Notes: generated by a model not told the origin, from the sequence alone. 64,000 nucleotides of DNA from Pyrinomonadaceae bacterium (GCA_019694345.1 JAIBCA010000088.1:17241-81240), one strand, 5' to 3'; counted from the first letter of the stretch, positions 27,166 to 36,106 are shown. Program-made: numbers and translations.

Positions 27166-28046
27166 CGTGCCGTTTTGACCAGACGTCCGATGGAATTTGC
27201 CGACCGCCTGAGGATATCGCCGATCTGATAGTGGATGCGAGTCGATGCGTCGAGACTGCCTTCCATGTCGATCGTTGCCTGGATCGGGTTAGGCGGCAAC
27301 CGTTTCATTATCTGCTTGCAAAGGCCTATCGGATCGCGTTTGAACAGGTTTAGAGGCTGCAGACGAGTCGTGCTCCCCCATTCCCTTTCCAAACTGCGGA
27401 TCAGCCACTTGGGCAGCGCCTTGGCCTCTTCGCTAAACGGGAGGCCGTCGATATCCAGGTCAAGGTACTTGTATGCCAGACCAACCGTATAGATTATCCA
27501 TTTCCGGCGGACGGGTGAAACTGAATCAAGACATCTGCCCCAATCAAAGGCCGCAGATCTATTTTTGACCGACCAGTAGATATCCCAGAGCCTGTGTCTG
27601 TGTGCTCCGCCGTCTGTAAGCCAGTGAACACAAACGATCCGCAGGTGGTCCTCTTCACGCAGAAAACGAATGTCAGTTCCCTCGATATTCACTGTTTGGG
27701 AGTTTGCCAGAAGGTCTGCCCAAGGGACCGTATCGAGATGCCGTAACTCCTTGTGAAGGTCTATCGGCTGAAAGCCGGTTGTGGCCAGCAGTTTGACCTC
27801 TTTTGCCCGCTCAAAGTCACCGGCAGAAACGGCGAGATCAATATCGGCGAATTTTCGCCACTGATCGTCGGGATAAAGTCGTGCCGCTGCGATTCCCTTG
27901 ATCACGATCGGGTCGATACCGTGTCTCTGAAACGTACTGACAACTGCGGCAGCCGTGGCCTGCTGAGAGAGTTTCTGGAGCACCCCCCAACGAAATGCGT
28001 CGTCCGCATGCTTTGAATCTGGTTCAAATGACCCGGTAAAAACCAT
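27162..28046 (-). CDS. NTP_transf_5-type nucleotidyltransferase family protein
   Basis: A 294-residue protein of the uncharacterised nucleotidyltransferase family found beside polysaccharide and modified-peptide genes. The core reads IDPIVIKGIAAARLYPDDQWRKF-ADIDLAV in two parts, with the DxD of ADIDLAV as probable metal site near residue 69, followed by HLRIVCVHWLTDGGAHRHRLWDIYW. It is the third member of a group with the PqqD-domain and HPr-kinase-like genes upstream. A perfect hairpin with T-run sits just in front of the ATG, so expression is probably controlled at this junction or the true start lies downstream. Confidence 0.8.
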   Translation of the reverse strand: MVFTGSFEPDSKHADDAFRWGVLQKLSQQATAAAVVSTFQRHGIDPIVIKGIAAARLYPDDQWRKFADIDLAVSAGDFERAKEVKLLATTGFQPIDLHKELRHLDTVPWADLLANSQTVNIEGTDIRFLREEDHLRIVCVHWLTDGGAHRHRLWDIYWSVKNRSAAFDWGRCLDSVSPVRRKWIIYTVGLAYKYLDLDIDGLPFSEEAKALPKWLIRSLEREWGSTTRLQPLNLFKRDPIGLCKQIMKRLPPNPIQATIDMEGSLDASTRIHYQIGDILRRSANSIGRLVKTAR

Positions 28047-28054
28047 AGAGAAAA

Positions 28055-28082
28055 CGGGTAAAGGAGATCATTCCTTTACCCG
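28055..28082 (-). terminator. Strong terminator or attenuator in front of the nucleotidyltransferase gene
   Basis: CGGGTAAAGGA (28055-28065) pairs perfectly with TCCTTTACCCG (28072-28082) around GATCAT. On the minus strand TTTTCTCT follows at once, and the start codon at 28046 is only eight bases beyond the stem. It separates the PqqD gene from the genes downstream. Confidence 0.85.
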
Positions 28083-28115
28083 CATGGAAAGTACCCCGTT
28101 TGAGGCCGTCAATTC

Positions 28116-28601
28116 CTATACGCAGACACCGCCGCCAGAGCAGTTTGAACCACATCCCGCAGGTACCTGCGGAGTGCAGCCAACGGGCTGTCCGGGATTG
28201 CAAGTACAAGACGTGAAAGCCAAAACACTTTGAGGAGCGACCAACGATGCAATAACCGGCAGGGCCACAACCGAAGCGAACCCGATCTTCTTCAGTACCT
28301 CACGTCTCGACTGGCCGGCGAACTTTGATTCGACCTTTTCCGCCAACAAGCCATTGGAACTCAATTGATCGATCGCGAGCCAAATCAGGTCTTCCGATAC
28401 TTTTGTTCCGGAATTTCGCTCAAATGATCGGACAATGTCCTCGACCGAGCTGTTTCCGTCGCAGGACCGCCACACCATAGCCGCTGTTTCATTCAAACAG
28501 TGAGCTTTGTTGCTGTCCATATCATAGACCAATACCTCACCCGGCATCTCCTGGACGACGAGTCCCGAGTGTCGGGCTACTGGTTTTTGGGAATTATTCA
28601 T
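28116..28601 (-). CDS. PqqD-domain protein with twin-arginine segment and Cys-rich tail
   Basis: A 161-residue protein of unusual build. Residues 5-92 are a PqqD domain, the winged-helix fold used as a peptide recognition element in modified-peptide pathways (VYDMDSNKAHCLNETAAMVW and LIWLAIDQLSSNGLL). Residues 98-105 are a twin-arginine motif SRREVLKK, 106-126 a hydrophobic stretch, and VLA-FT near 128 looks like a signal-peptidase site. The last 33 residues hold six Cys (132, 134, 142, 150, 154, 160) with Gly and Pro. The ATG at 28601 has GGAGGAG five bases upstream. Neighbours are an HPr-kinase-like protein and a nucleotidyltransferase. The fusion suggests a recognition domain carrying its own exported peptide; this is inference. 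Confidence 0.8.
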   Translation of the reverse strand: MNNSQKPVARHSGLVVQEMPGEVLVYDMDSNKAHCLNETAAMVWRSCDGNSSVEDIVRSFERNSGTKVSEDLIWLAIDQLSSNGLLAEKVESKFAGQSRREVLKKIGFASVVALPVIASLVAPQSVLAFTSCTCNPGQPVGCTPQVPAGCGSNCSGGGVCV

Positions 28602-28649
28602 CATCTCCTCCAAAGTCGAAAAACACCAGAGCGACCTCAACATTGTACC

Positions 28650-29453
28650 TTAGTTATCAGTATTGTCAATGAAATGCAGTATCTTTTCTGCCGTTGCCTC
28701 AGCTTCGCCGCGGTCGGTTTTGACCATTGTTGCCCCTTTGACGGCATTTTTGAGGGTGACAAGGGCAAACTCGCTATTTACCCTCATCGGGATAGTATGC
28801 GTGATAAGTTCAATAATACCGACACCGGGACTTACAGTCTCGGGCATCCACTCCGAATTTTTGCGATACTTTCCGAAGTAGATCAGGCCGACGCTCGCCG
28901 ATCCGGTGCCCGCGTTCCCGCCTAATTCCCGGACATCAACGTCCGCCCGTATCGACGGGTCGCTGCGTTCCCTGATCGCGAGCGGCCTCGGAAACGGGTG
29001 TACCGTTCCATCTGCATCAAACAATGCGTATTCATCCGAAAAATAAACGGCACCCAATTTGACCAGTTCGGCCACAAGTGTCGTTTTGCCGCTGTGGCTT
29101 GTTCCGGGAATGACGATCGCTTTGCCCTTCCAAGAAACGACTCCGGCATGGACAAATACGATATTGCTGGCGTGTTCGGCGACAAGGATGCGTATCCGTG
29201 AACCGATGTACTTAAGCAGCGACCCAAGATCGGGATTGTCGCCAAAATCCTCTCCGTCGAGTCCTGAACTATACGTGTCGCCAACTTTCGTGATGTGAAA
29301 ATTATGGTAGGCAAGCTGTGGATCGATCTCAGACAAACGGCTGAGCAAGGAATAGTCGGCGACCTCCTTGACGCGTTCGATCGGCTCCGCTTCGTTGCTT
29401 TCGATGCAGACACGGACGCCAAACGATTCAAAGGCCCACCTAATGTCAGACAT
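28650..29453 (-). CDS. HPr kinase-like P-loop protein
   Basis: A 267-residue protein whose C-terminal half resembles the HPr kinase/phosphorylase catalytic fold. The P-loop is GTSHSGKTTL at residues 117-126, preceded by VFVHAGVVSWKGKAIVIP and followed by YFSDEYALFDADGTVHPFP, the acidic segment expected for Mg-ATP. True HPrK regulatory features are absent. Related kinases occur with PqqD and nucleotidyltransferase genes in modified-peptide and polysaccharide loci. The start at 29453 (MSDIRWAF) overlaps the upstream transferase by eight bases; a longer frame from 29597 lies inside that gene. Confidence 0.82.
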   Translation of the reverse strand: MSDIRWAFESFGVRVCIESNEAEPIERVKEVADYSLLSRLSEIDPQLAYHNFHITKVGDTYSSGLDGEDFGDNPDLGSLLKYIGSRIRILVAEHASNIVFVHAGVVSWKGKAIVIPGTSHSGKTTLVAELVKLGAVYFSDEYALFDADGTVHPFPRPLAIRERSDPSIRADVDVRELGGNAGTGSASVGLIYFGKYRKNSEWMPETVSPGVGIIELITHTIPMRVNSEFALVTLKNAVKGATMVKTDRGEAEATAEKILHFIDNTDN

Positions 29454-30495
29454 TTGGATCGCCTCCGTCGAATAAGCATTTCCGAGCGTGACAAATGCCC
29501 AGTAAGATGACGGAAGACGCGACCGCCGCCGCCACTGACACATAGACAGGCACTCTTGGGTACTCGCCTGCTGACAGACCGGCGAGTACCGCAACAATTA
29601 TGGAAAAAAGTCCGTAGATAATTGTTGTACGCTGATGCGAGTAACCTGAGATCACCAACCGCTGGTATAGGTGCTGACGGTGAGCCTGCCATACCTTTTC
29701 GCCATTGATCAAGCGACGGAAAAGCGTGAGGACGGAATCAAAAACAAACATCCAGACCACCAACACACCAATGATCGCCGCAGCTCCGTTGTCATTGGTC
29801 TGACCGCCGTGAAAGATCAATGGCAGCGAGGCGAACGCGAAACCGAGAAACGCGCTCCCGGCGTCGCCCATAAAAATTCGTGCCGGCGACCAATTGTGCA
29901 ACAGAAATGCGAGGGCCGCGAGAAGGATCGTTCCGCTTAGGACAAATGTCGCCGACGAATCGGTTGCCAGGCCCGCAAGCATCCATCCAACGGCAGCGGC
30001 AGCGGCCTGAATGCCGGCGATGCCGTCGATCCCGTCCATGAAATTGTAGGCGTTGATCAGCCAGATGACCCATAGAAATGTCAACGGAATTCCGATCAGC
30101 CCAAGATCGAAAGGAGCCGTTGACCCCGTCGTCGCGACAAACGACAAATGACCAAGATCCGTCATAAGGCATGCCGCCGCCGCCGAGTGGGCCAAAAGAC
30201 GCCAAACGAACGATATTGTGTAAATATCGTCAAGCCAACTGATCACGACGACTATCAGCGAACCGGCGAGAAAGCCCCACGAGATCTCAAGATCTACAAA
30301 TAGCGATGCCAGAAGATAGGCCGTCATGATGACAATTGCGACGACCAGTCCCCCGCCGCGTGGTGTCGGTGCGGTGTGCGAACTGCGCTCATTGGGATGG
30401 TCAAGGACGCCTCGCTTAAGTGTCCACGCACGAAACCAACGCACGCCAAAATACGTCACAAGAAAAGATCCAAAAAATATCGTAAGTTCAAGCAC
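29446..30495 (-). CDS. WecA/TagO-like polyprenyl-phosphate sugar-1-phosphate transferase
   Basis: A 349-residue integral membrane enzyme of the MraY/WecA superfamily with about ten helices. Diagnostic motifs are the SWLDD pair, NAYNFMDGIDGIAG, IFMGDAGSAFLG and the cytoplasmic AHRQHLYQR (HxxHxxQR-like). It attaches an N-acetyl-hexosamine 1-phosphate to undecaprenyl phosphate and so starts repeat-unit synthesis. It is the probable initiator for the surface polysaccharide encoded upstream. Which sugar it uses cannot be read from the sequence. Confidence 0.92.
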   Translation of the reverse strand: MLELTIFFGSFLVTYFGVRWFRAWTLKRGVLDHPNERSSHTAPTPRGGGLVVAIVIMTAYLLASLFVDLEISWGFLAGSLIVVVISWLDDIYTISFVWRLLAHSAAAACLMTDLGHLSFVATTGSTAPFDLGLIGIPLTFLWVIWLINAYNFMDGIDGIAGIQAAAAAVGWMLAGLATDSSATFVLSGTILLAALAFLLHNWSPARIFMGDAGSAFLGFAFASLPLIFHGGQTNDNGAAAIIGVLVVWMFVFDSVLTLFRRLINGEKVWQAHRQHLYQRLVISGYSHQRTTIIYGLFSIIVAVLAGLSAGEYPRVPVYVSVAAAVASSVILLGICHARKCLFDGGDPNV

Positions 30496-30504
30496 CTGTT
30501 GCTC

Positions 30505-31761
30505 TTAGGCCTCAAGTTCGCGGCGGTATTTCGATATCGCAGCGTCAAGTGAATACTTTTCCAATGCGGACTCTCGGGCCCGTTTGCCGAAGGCCGAGAG
30601 TTCATTTCGAGCTTCGTAAATGTCCAATATCGTTCGTGTCAATTCATCGACATTTCCGGGCCGCAAATGCCAGCCGACGCGGTCTTCGCCGATCACGGTT
30701 GCGAGTTCACTGTCGGGATCCGTAAGGGCAAGAATGGGCTTCCCAGCGGCCAAAATGTTGTAAGTCCGGCTCGGCATCGAAACGCCAAGCATGTTATCGA
30801 CGAGCGACACCAATGCCACGTCGCACGCATTGAGGAATATTATCTGTTCGGATCTGGGTTTCGGGCTCAGGATCGTAACATTTTTGAGCCGGTATTCTTC
30901 GACCGCGGAACGGATCCATTTTTCCTTGACACCGGTCCCCAAGAACAGAAAATGAAACTCCGGCCGATCCTCGAGCCGCCGAGCGGATTCGATTATCGTT
31001 TCTACGTCGTTCGGGTGGCCCATGTTCCCCGCATAGAGCAATACGAACTTGTCCGAAATGCCGAGTTCCTCCAGCAGAGGATTAGAATCACGCGGTTCAG
31101 GGTGAACCGATTCGAGTTCGGCCCAATTTTGAATTACCGCGACCGGAACATCTAATCCGTCTGATTTTGTAAGCAAGAGTCGCTCCATATCGCGCCCGAC
31201 CGCGATCAGCTTTCGAGCTTGCTTATAAAGCCAGCGATTACAGAAGTTAAGGACTGTCGCAACCATCGAATCGCGGCCGAGTTTTCCGACGGCGAACAAA
31301 ATCTCCGGATAATTGTCGTGTATGACAAGTGTGTAGGTCGCTCCACGGATCAAAGCGGCGACCGCGACGACGAACGGGAGTGAGGGAGGTGTCGTTACGA
31401 CCAACACCTGATCGCCAGGTCTGAATCTGAGTAGCCCTTTGAAAAAGATCGAGGTGCTGAGCGTGATCATGTTGATCAACCGAAACGCAATAACATTCTT
31501 GTTGAGGGTAGTGCCCGCGGCACGAAATATCTCGACATCGCGACGAAACTCATGTCTTGGGGCCTTGGTTCCTCTTGATGAATAATTAGGCTGACCGCAT
31601 AGAGCCTTTACCTTGAAACGGTCGGTCAGGCCCTCGGCCGTCCGGGTCATGTAGTATCCGGTCGAAGTTTCTTCAGGATAGTACAGTTCGCTGATGACCC
31701 AGAGGGTCGGGCGGCTTTCGGCAGGGCCGGACTCAACTGGATTTGCAGATTCAGAGCTCAT
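30505..31761 (-). CDS. Glycosyltransferase, GT4 family, WbuB-like
   Basis: A 418-residue GT-B glycosyltransferase. The N-terminal domain begins LWVISELYYPEETSTGYYMT, typical of WbuB-type enzymes, and the C-terminal nucleotide-sugar site includes LLYAGNMGHPNDVETIIE and MPSRTYNILAAGKPIL. WbuB transfers L-fucosamine in E. coli O26, and here fnlA/B/C-like genes lie close by, so an L-amino-sugar donor is plausible. Its start follows the upstream glycosyltransferase stop without a gap. Confidence 0.88.
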   Translation of the reverse strand: MSSESANPVESGPAESRPTLWVISELYYPEETSTGYYMTRTAEGLTDRFKVKALCGQPNYSSRGTKAPRHEFRRDVEIFRAAGTTLNKNVIAFRLINMITLSTSIFFKGLLRFRPGDQVLVVTTPPSLPFVVAVAALIRGATYTLVIHDNYPEILFAVGKLGRDSMVATVLNFCNRWLYKQARKLIAVGRDMERLLLTKSDGLDVPVAVIQNWAELESVHPEPRDSNPLLEELGISDKFVLLYAGNMGHPNDVETIIESARRLEDRPEFHFLFLGTGVKEKWIRSAVEEYRLKNVTILSPKPRSEQIIFLNACDVALVSLVDNMLGVSMPSRTYNILAAGKPILALTDPDSELATVIGEDRVGWHLRPGNVDELTRTILDIYEARNELSAFGKRARESALEKYSLDAAISKYRRELEA

Positions 31762-32940
31762 TTACAAAACACTATTTCGTTCGATCGCGGCCTCGATGGC
31801 CCGAGCGGTGGCATTCTCGTATTCGGTGTCTGCCAACCATGTGACCGCAAACTTTCGGGCTCGTGCCGCCATTTCAACAAAATCGGCGTCATTCATTTCA
31901 ATGCATTCATTGATCGAGTCGATCCATTTTTGGTCTTCGCCGAGTCCGCTCACCCAGCCTACCTCGTTTTCCGAAACTGAACCCCAAACTGTTTGATCGC
32001 TGATCAATATGGGCGTACCGGCCGCGAGGCTCTCGATAAACACATAACCAAAGTTCTCATTCAGCGTCGGCAATATAAAAAAGTGGCTTTCAACCAGCTT
32101 TTGCAGTCCCGTGTTGTAGTCAACGCCCCCAACCAAGTTGACCTTCACGTTAGATGGCAGCTCGTTGATCAGTTCTTCGCACTCATGCCAATAGGCAGCG
32201 TCCTCGATCGGTCCGACAATTTCGAATAGAACATCGCCGGCCTTGATCTCGCGGAAGATCCGTAAAGCAAACGCCAGGTTCTTCTTAGGCACAATGCGCG
32301 ATAAAAAGACGAAGCGAGCCGCACCGGCGGACTTCGCAGGTTTTTGACCGATCTCAAACTCTGGCAGGATCGTCAACGGAGTCAGGTCGGGTGCCACGAT
32401 CGGTTCCAGATAATCTCCGAAGACACTTTTGATCTCCTTGGATTCGAGATCGGTCGATGCCTTCCAAATTACCCCACTGTATAGCCCTGTCGCCCTCGCA
32501 ATTGCAAGAAAGGTCCGTTTTTTGAGGCTTTTGCTTTGCAGTGCTCCCGACGACAGTTCGCCGCACGGTGCGAGTACGACCCCAATATTCGGTATCATTC
32601 GCCTTCGGCGAGCGATAAGGAATTTCACTACCGGAGTGCTGAATACCGAATTTAGAAAAACAACGTGGGGATCGACCGATACTGCCAGCCGTGCGCAATT
32701 TGCCGCAGTCAGATCATCAGCGGCTGCATAAAATACCTTTGCATTTCCGAGGTCGTTCCACTCACCCGTTCGCACACTGGTGTAGGGCCTCGTGTCGCCC
32801 GGACTGTCGTAATTTCGCGTAACTATGTGAAACTCATACCGATCGCATAACCTGTCAACGAGATTTGCAATGGTCCACATGCCGCCACCGGCCTTGAGAC
32901 TCGGACGATAGTAATCGCAAAAGACCAGTATCCTTTTCAT
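31762..32940 (-). CDS. Glycosyltransferase, GT4 family
   Basis: A 392-residue GT-B enzyme starting MKRILVFCDYYRPSLKAGGG at 32940; a frame reaching 33120 would enter the epimerase gene. The nucleotide-sugar domain shows FVFLSRIVPKKNLAFAL and the acidic loop NENFGYVFIESLAAGTPIL, the EX7E-type motif of family 4. The acceptor and donor are unknown. It lies between the fnlC-like and wbuB-like genes and should add one sugar of the repeat unit. Confidence 0.88.
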   Translation of the reverse strand: MKRILVFCDYYRPSLKAGGGMWTIANLVDRLCDRYEFHIVTRNYDSPGDTRPYTSVRTGEWNDLGNAKVFYAAADDLTAANCARLAVSVDPHVVFLNSVFSTPVVKFLIARRRRMIPNIGVVLAPCGELSSGALQSKSLKKRTFLAIARATGLYSGVIWKASTDLESKEIKSVFGDYLEPIVAPDLTPLTILPEFEIGQKPAKSAGAARFVFLSRIVPKKNLAFALRIFREIKAGDVLFEIVGPIEDAAYWHECEELINELPSNVKVNLVGGVDYNTGLQKLVESHFFILPTLNENFGYVFIESLAAGTPILISDQTVWGSVSENEVGWVSGLGEDQKWIDSINECIEMNDADFVEMAARARKFAVTWLADTEYENATARAIEAAIERNSVL

Positions 32941-32965
32941 TGAATTTAGATCGGAGGCTGGCGTT

Positions 32966-34063
32966 TCAATGGTGCCGACGAAGGCTGGAATAGCCGAGCA
33001 TGATCTTGCTGACGACCTGTGACACATTTTCAGCAAGGTACTCGCGCGGAGCCGTCCAGGACGCAGGCTGAGACATTGCCAACTCGACGGCCCGAATAAT
33101 CGTATCCGGGTCCGCTCCACTCAGAATGTTGCTCCCGCATTCGATCGTCTCCGGTCGTTCGGTAACGTCACGAAGAGTAACGTTCGGGATTCCGAAGATC
33201 GCACATTCTTCCTGAACCGTGCCGCTATCGGTCATTACAGCCAACGAGTTTTTCTCCAATTTCACAAAATCAAAAAATCCGAACGCGTCCAGAAGACGAA
33301 CCTTGCTTGATCCCGGGGCGATGCCAAACTGATTGATCTTTTCGGCAGTTCGCGGATGGACACTGATCAATATCTCCTTGCCGAATTTCTCACTGATGGC
33401 GGTGAACGCTCTGAAAATACCGACCAGCCGCTCATGGATATCTACGTTTTCAGCCCTATGAAGGGTTACCAAAAAGTAGTCAAATGGACGGACGTTCAGC
33501 GTTTTGAGAATATCGCTGGATTCGATCCTTTGCGAGAAAAAATCCAAAACCTCCTTGATCGGATTCCCGGTTACGAAAATGCGGTCACGCTCAATACCTT
33601 CGCGAACGAGATTCTCCTTGCTGCGTTCCGTATAGGGCAGGAGAACAGCACTTGAATGGTCGATAATTCGCCGATTTACTTCTTCAGGTACACGATCATC
33701 GTAGCAGCGATTCCCTGCTTCCATATGGAAAACGGGAATGCGGCGACGTGCGGCACTGATCGCCGATAGGGCACTGTTCGTATCGCCGAGAATCAATATT
33801 CGGTCCGGCGAGTGACGCTCGATGGCCTCATCGCACTTTGCGATGATCTGCCCTATCTGCTCGCCGAATGATGACGACCGTATTCCGAGATGTTCGTCCG
33901 GCGTTCGCACCTCAAGGTCGCGAATGAAGATATCGCTGAGCGACTCGTGATAATTCTGTCCGGTGTGTACCGTGACGTGGTCGCAGTGCTGGTCGAGCAC
34001 CTTCATCACCAGGCTCAGCCGGATGATCTCGGGTCGGGTGCCGAAAATGGTCATTACCTTCAT
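32966..34063 (-). CDS. UDP-HexNAc 2-epimerase, FnlC/WbjD/CapG-like
   Basis: A 365-residue non-hydrolysing UDP-N-acetylglucosamine 2-epimerase fold: MTIFGTRPEIIRLSLVM, ILGDTNSALSAI, and HMEAGNRCYDDRVPEEVNRR. The EAGNRC variant, rather than EAGLRT of WecB, is characteristic of the branch that works on UDP-6-deoxy-L-sugars as the last step after FnlA and FnlB. These two genes precede it on the same strand, which fits a three-enzyme pathway from UDP-GlcNAc to a UDP-2-acetamido-2,6-dideoxy-L-hexose. Confidence 0.9.
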   Translation of the reverse strand: MKVMTIFGTRPEIIRLSLVMKVLDQHCDHVTVHTGQNYHESLSDIFIRDLEVRTPDEHLGIRSSSFGEQIGQIIAKCDEAIERHSPDRILILGDTNSALSAISAARRRIPVFHMEAGNRCYDDRVPEEVNRRIIDHSSAVLLPYTERSKENLVREGIERDRIFVTGNPIKEVLDFFSQRIESSDILKTLNVRPFDYFLVTLHRAENVDIHERLVGIFRAFTAISEKFGKEILISVHPRTAEKINQFGIAPGSSKVRLLDAFGFFDFVKLEKNSLAVMTDSGTVQEECAIFGIPNVTLRDVTERPETIECGSNILSGADPDTIIRAVELAMSQPASWTAPREYLAENVSQVVSKIMLGYSSLRRHH

Positions 34064-34087
34064 AAACTCAATTTGCGCCAGGCGTCG

Positions 34088-35134
34088 CTAGTCGCCGTTG
34101 ATGAACCTGTTGATCTCGGAACTCGCGCCGCCGAGCAAAACCTTGAGATCCTCGATCGAGATCGTATCGTCTTTCGACGAATATTCGCCGGTCAATGCCG
34201 GGGTCAAATTATGATCATTCCTTATCTCCGGCAAAACCGGCAGAATGACGTAATAATCGTTTTCCTCAATGGTCCGAAAACACTCTTCTTCCGATACCAT
34301 GATCTCGTGGATCTTCTCACCCGGCCTGATACCGGTGTATTCGATCGGAACGTTCTTTTCGCCCATCAGTGCTTTTGCAACGTCGGTAATAAGGGCTGCA
34401 GGAACCTTTGGGACGAACGTCGCCCCGCGTCTCGGGCTGCGGATCGCTTCAAAAACAGTATCGACGGCGCGGTCGAGACTGAGCAAAAACCTCGTCATTT
34501 CCGGGAGTGTGACGGTAACAGACCGGCCTTCCTCGATCTGCTCAACAAAAAGCGGGATTATCGAACCTCGTGACGCAATCACATTGCCGTAACGGACGCA
34601 ATTTATCGCGACCTTCGAGTCACGGTTAGCCTCCAATAAGACTCGCTCCTGCAAAGCTTTTGTCATTCCCATCACGTTGATGGGTTTGCATGCCTTGTCG
34701 GTTGAAATGCCGATGATCTTTGCCGTCGGCAGATCGTTTTCGCGGATCGCCCGGACGATGTTGCCGGCGCCTCCAATGTTGGTCATTACCGCTTCGTACG
34801 GAAAATACTCGCAGGACGGGACCTGCTTCAGAGCGGCCGCATGGAAGACAATATCGGCCTCTCGCATGGCGGCCAGCAAAGCCGAATAGTCGCGGACGTC
34901 GCCGATCCTGAACTTTAGCAGATCCTGCGAGTTCTGATAGATGATGTCGTCCGTGGCAGCATTTCGATTCAGGAAATCGAGCCGCATATAATGCTGCTTG
35001 GCTTCGTCACGCGAAAAAACGGTGATCGACGCCGGTTTGCCCATTTCACCCGACAACATTCGCTTTACCAGCGTTTGGCCCAGCGATCCGGTCCCGCCGG
35101 TCACAAGTATCCTCTTTCCTTCTAATTCGTTCAT
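34088..35134 (-). CDS. UDP-GlcNAc 4,6-dehydratase/5-epimerase, FnlA/WbjB/CapE-like
   Basis: A 348-residue short-chain dehydrogenase of the inverting dehydratase group. The NAD site is ILVTGGTGSLGQTLVKRML, and the catalytic motif is MGMTK in place of the usual YxxxK, as in CapE and PseB. The ATG at 35134 forms an ATGA overlap with the stop of the upstream reductase gene. It opens the pathway to UDP-L-amino-sugars. Confidence 0.92.
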   Translation of the reverse strand: MNELEGKRILVTGGTGSLGQTLVKRMLSGEMGKPASITVFSRDEAKQHYMRLDFLNRNAATDDIIYQNSQDLLKFRIGDVRDYSALLAAMREADIVFHAAALKQVPSCEYFPYEAVMTNIGGAGNIVRAIRENDLPTAKIIGISTDKACKPINVMGMTKALQERVLLEANRDSKVAINCVRYGNVIASRGSIIPLFVEQIEEGRSVTVTLPEMTRFLLSLDRAVDTVFEAIRSPRRGATFVPKVPAALITDVAKALMGEKNVPIEYTGIRPGEKIHEIMVSEEECFRTIEENDYYVILPVLPEIRNDHNLTPALTGEYSSKDDTISIEDLKVLLGGASSEINRFINGD

Positions 35135-36009
35135 TGTTTCCACTTGTCGTACGGCGTCGTATCTGACGCCATTATTTGGATCATTTCATCCCACGGCTGG
35201 GGGCGAAAACCGGTCAGTTGTTCGAACCGGGTGGAGTCCAGACTCCGATCGATCTTAAATTCGCCATCCGGAACGACTTCGATCCCGGCGTTGTAATATT
35301 CATTGATGAGGCTGACGAGATCGAATTTATTTATCGGCTTTGACGCGATGTGAAAAAGTCCGGTCAAACCAGCTTCGTTAACGATCAAATTTGCAATTAT
35401 ATCGGCAAAAATGATGGTTGGAAAGCCGGAGTATATTGCATTAGTAAATCCCTTGATCTGCTTGCCCCGGTTCGACAGGACCCATTCGACCAAGCTGTGA
35501 TCTGTTCCGAGTTCTCGACCGATTATCGACGTCCGTATTGTCAGGCAGTTTTCCAGGTCGACTTCACCCAGCGATTTGCTCTTACCGTATAGGTCCTTAG
35601 CGTTTGATATGTCATCCTCGGTATATCCGCCCTTGGCGCCGTCAAAAACGCAGTCGGTACTTACCGTTATAAAGCGGAATCCGTACTTCTTAGCCAATCC
35701 CGCCACGCGGTGCGGAAAGATCGCGTTCGTCATCAGTGTCTTGATGACGTCCTTTGACGTGGGCATCTGCTTGATCACGCCGACAGCATTGATCACGACA
35801 TCAGGTTCAAACAGTCGGATCGCTCCCTCGACCGACGAGGGGTCCTCGACATCGACATTCTGGATGATGCGGTCCTTGCTGAAAATACCATAGCGTTCGA
35901 TCGTCGAATAATCTCGACGAATAGTTCCCCATGTATCAAATCCGGGTGAAAGTTGCTGGATCAACTTATGGCCTAACATGCCGCTTGCACCGAAGACGAG
36001 AATTTTCAT
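35131..36009 (-). CDS. RmlD-like SDR reductase, FnlB position, without cupin domain
   Basis: A 292-residue reductase: MKILVFGASGMLGHKL, VINAVGVIKQ, STDCVFDGAKGGY and the catalytic YGKSKSLGE. It occupies the place of FnlB/WbjC/CapF, but CapF-type enzymes have about 370 residues with a C-terminal cupin; here the protein ends after the SDR domain. This suggests reduction at C4 without the second epimerisation, as I recall for WbvR-type proteins of UDP-L-quinovosamine synthesis. The product sugar is therefore uncertain. Confidence 0.85.
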   Translation of the reverse strand: MKILVFGASGMLGHKLIQQLSPGFDTWGTIRRDYSTIERYGIFSKDRIIQNVDVEDPSSVEGAIRLFEPDVVINAVGVIKQMPTSKDVIKTLMTNAIFPHRVAGLAKKYGFRFITVSTDCVFDGAKGGYTEDDISNAKDLYGKSKSLGEVDLENCLTIRTSIIGRELGTDHSLVEWVLSNRGKQIKGFTNAIYSGFPTIIFADIIANLIVNEAGLTGLFHIASKPINKFDLVSLINEYYNAGIEVVPDGEFKIDRSLDSTRFEQLTGFRPQPWDEMIQIMASDTTPYDKWKQ

Positions 36010-36106
36010 AAAGTTCCTAGCGAATATCTACGTAAGAGTCCTTATATCAATATATTAGCCACACATACTTAAAGTGCAGTGTTAATTGCCCGCACCACTC
36101 ACAATG

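Noticed and set aside
27162..29453. Lasso-peptide gene cluster
   Set aside because: No asparagine-synthetase-like cyclase or transglutaminase-like leader protease is found nearby, although PqqD, kinase and nucleotidyltransferase are.
32941..33120. 60-codon N-terminal extension of the glycosyltransferase at 31762-32940
   Set aside because: The extension overlaps the epimerase gene, and the family start MKRILVFCDYY is at 32940.
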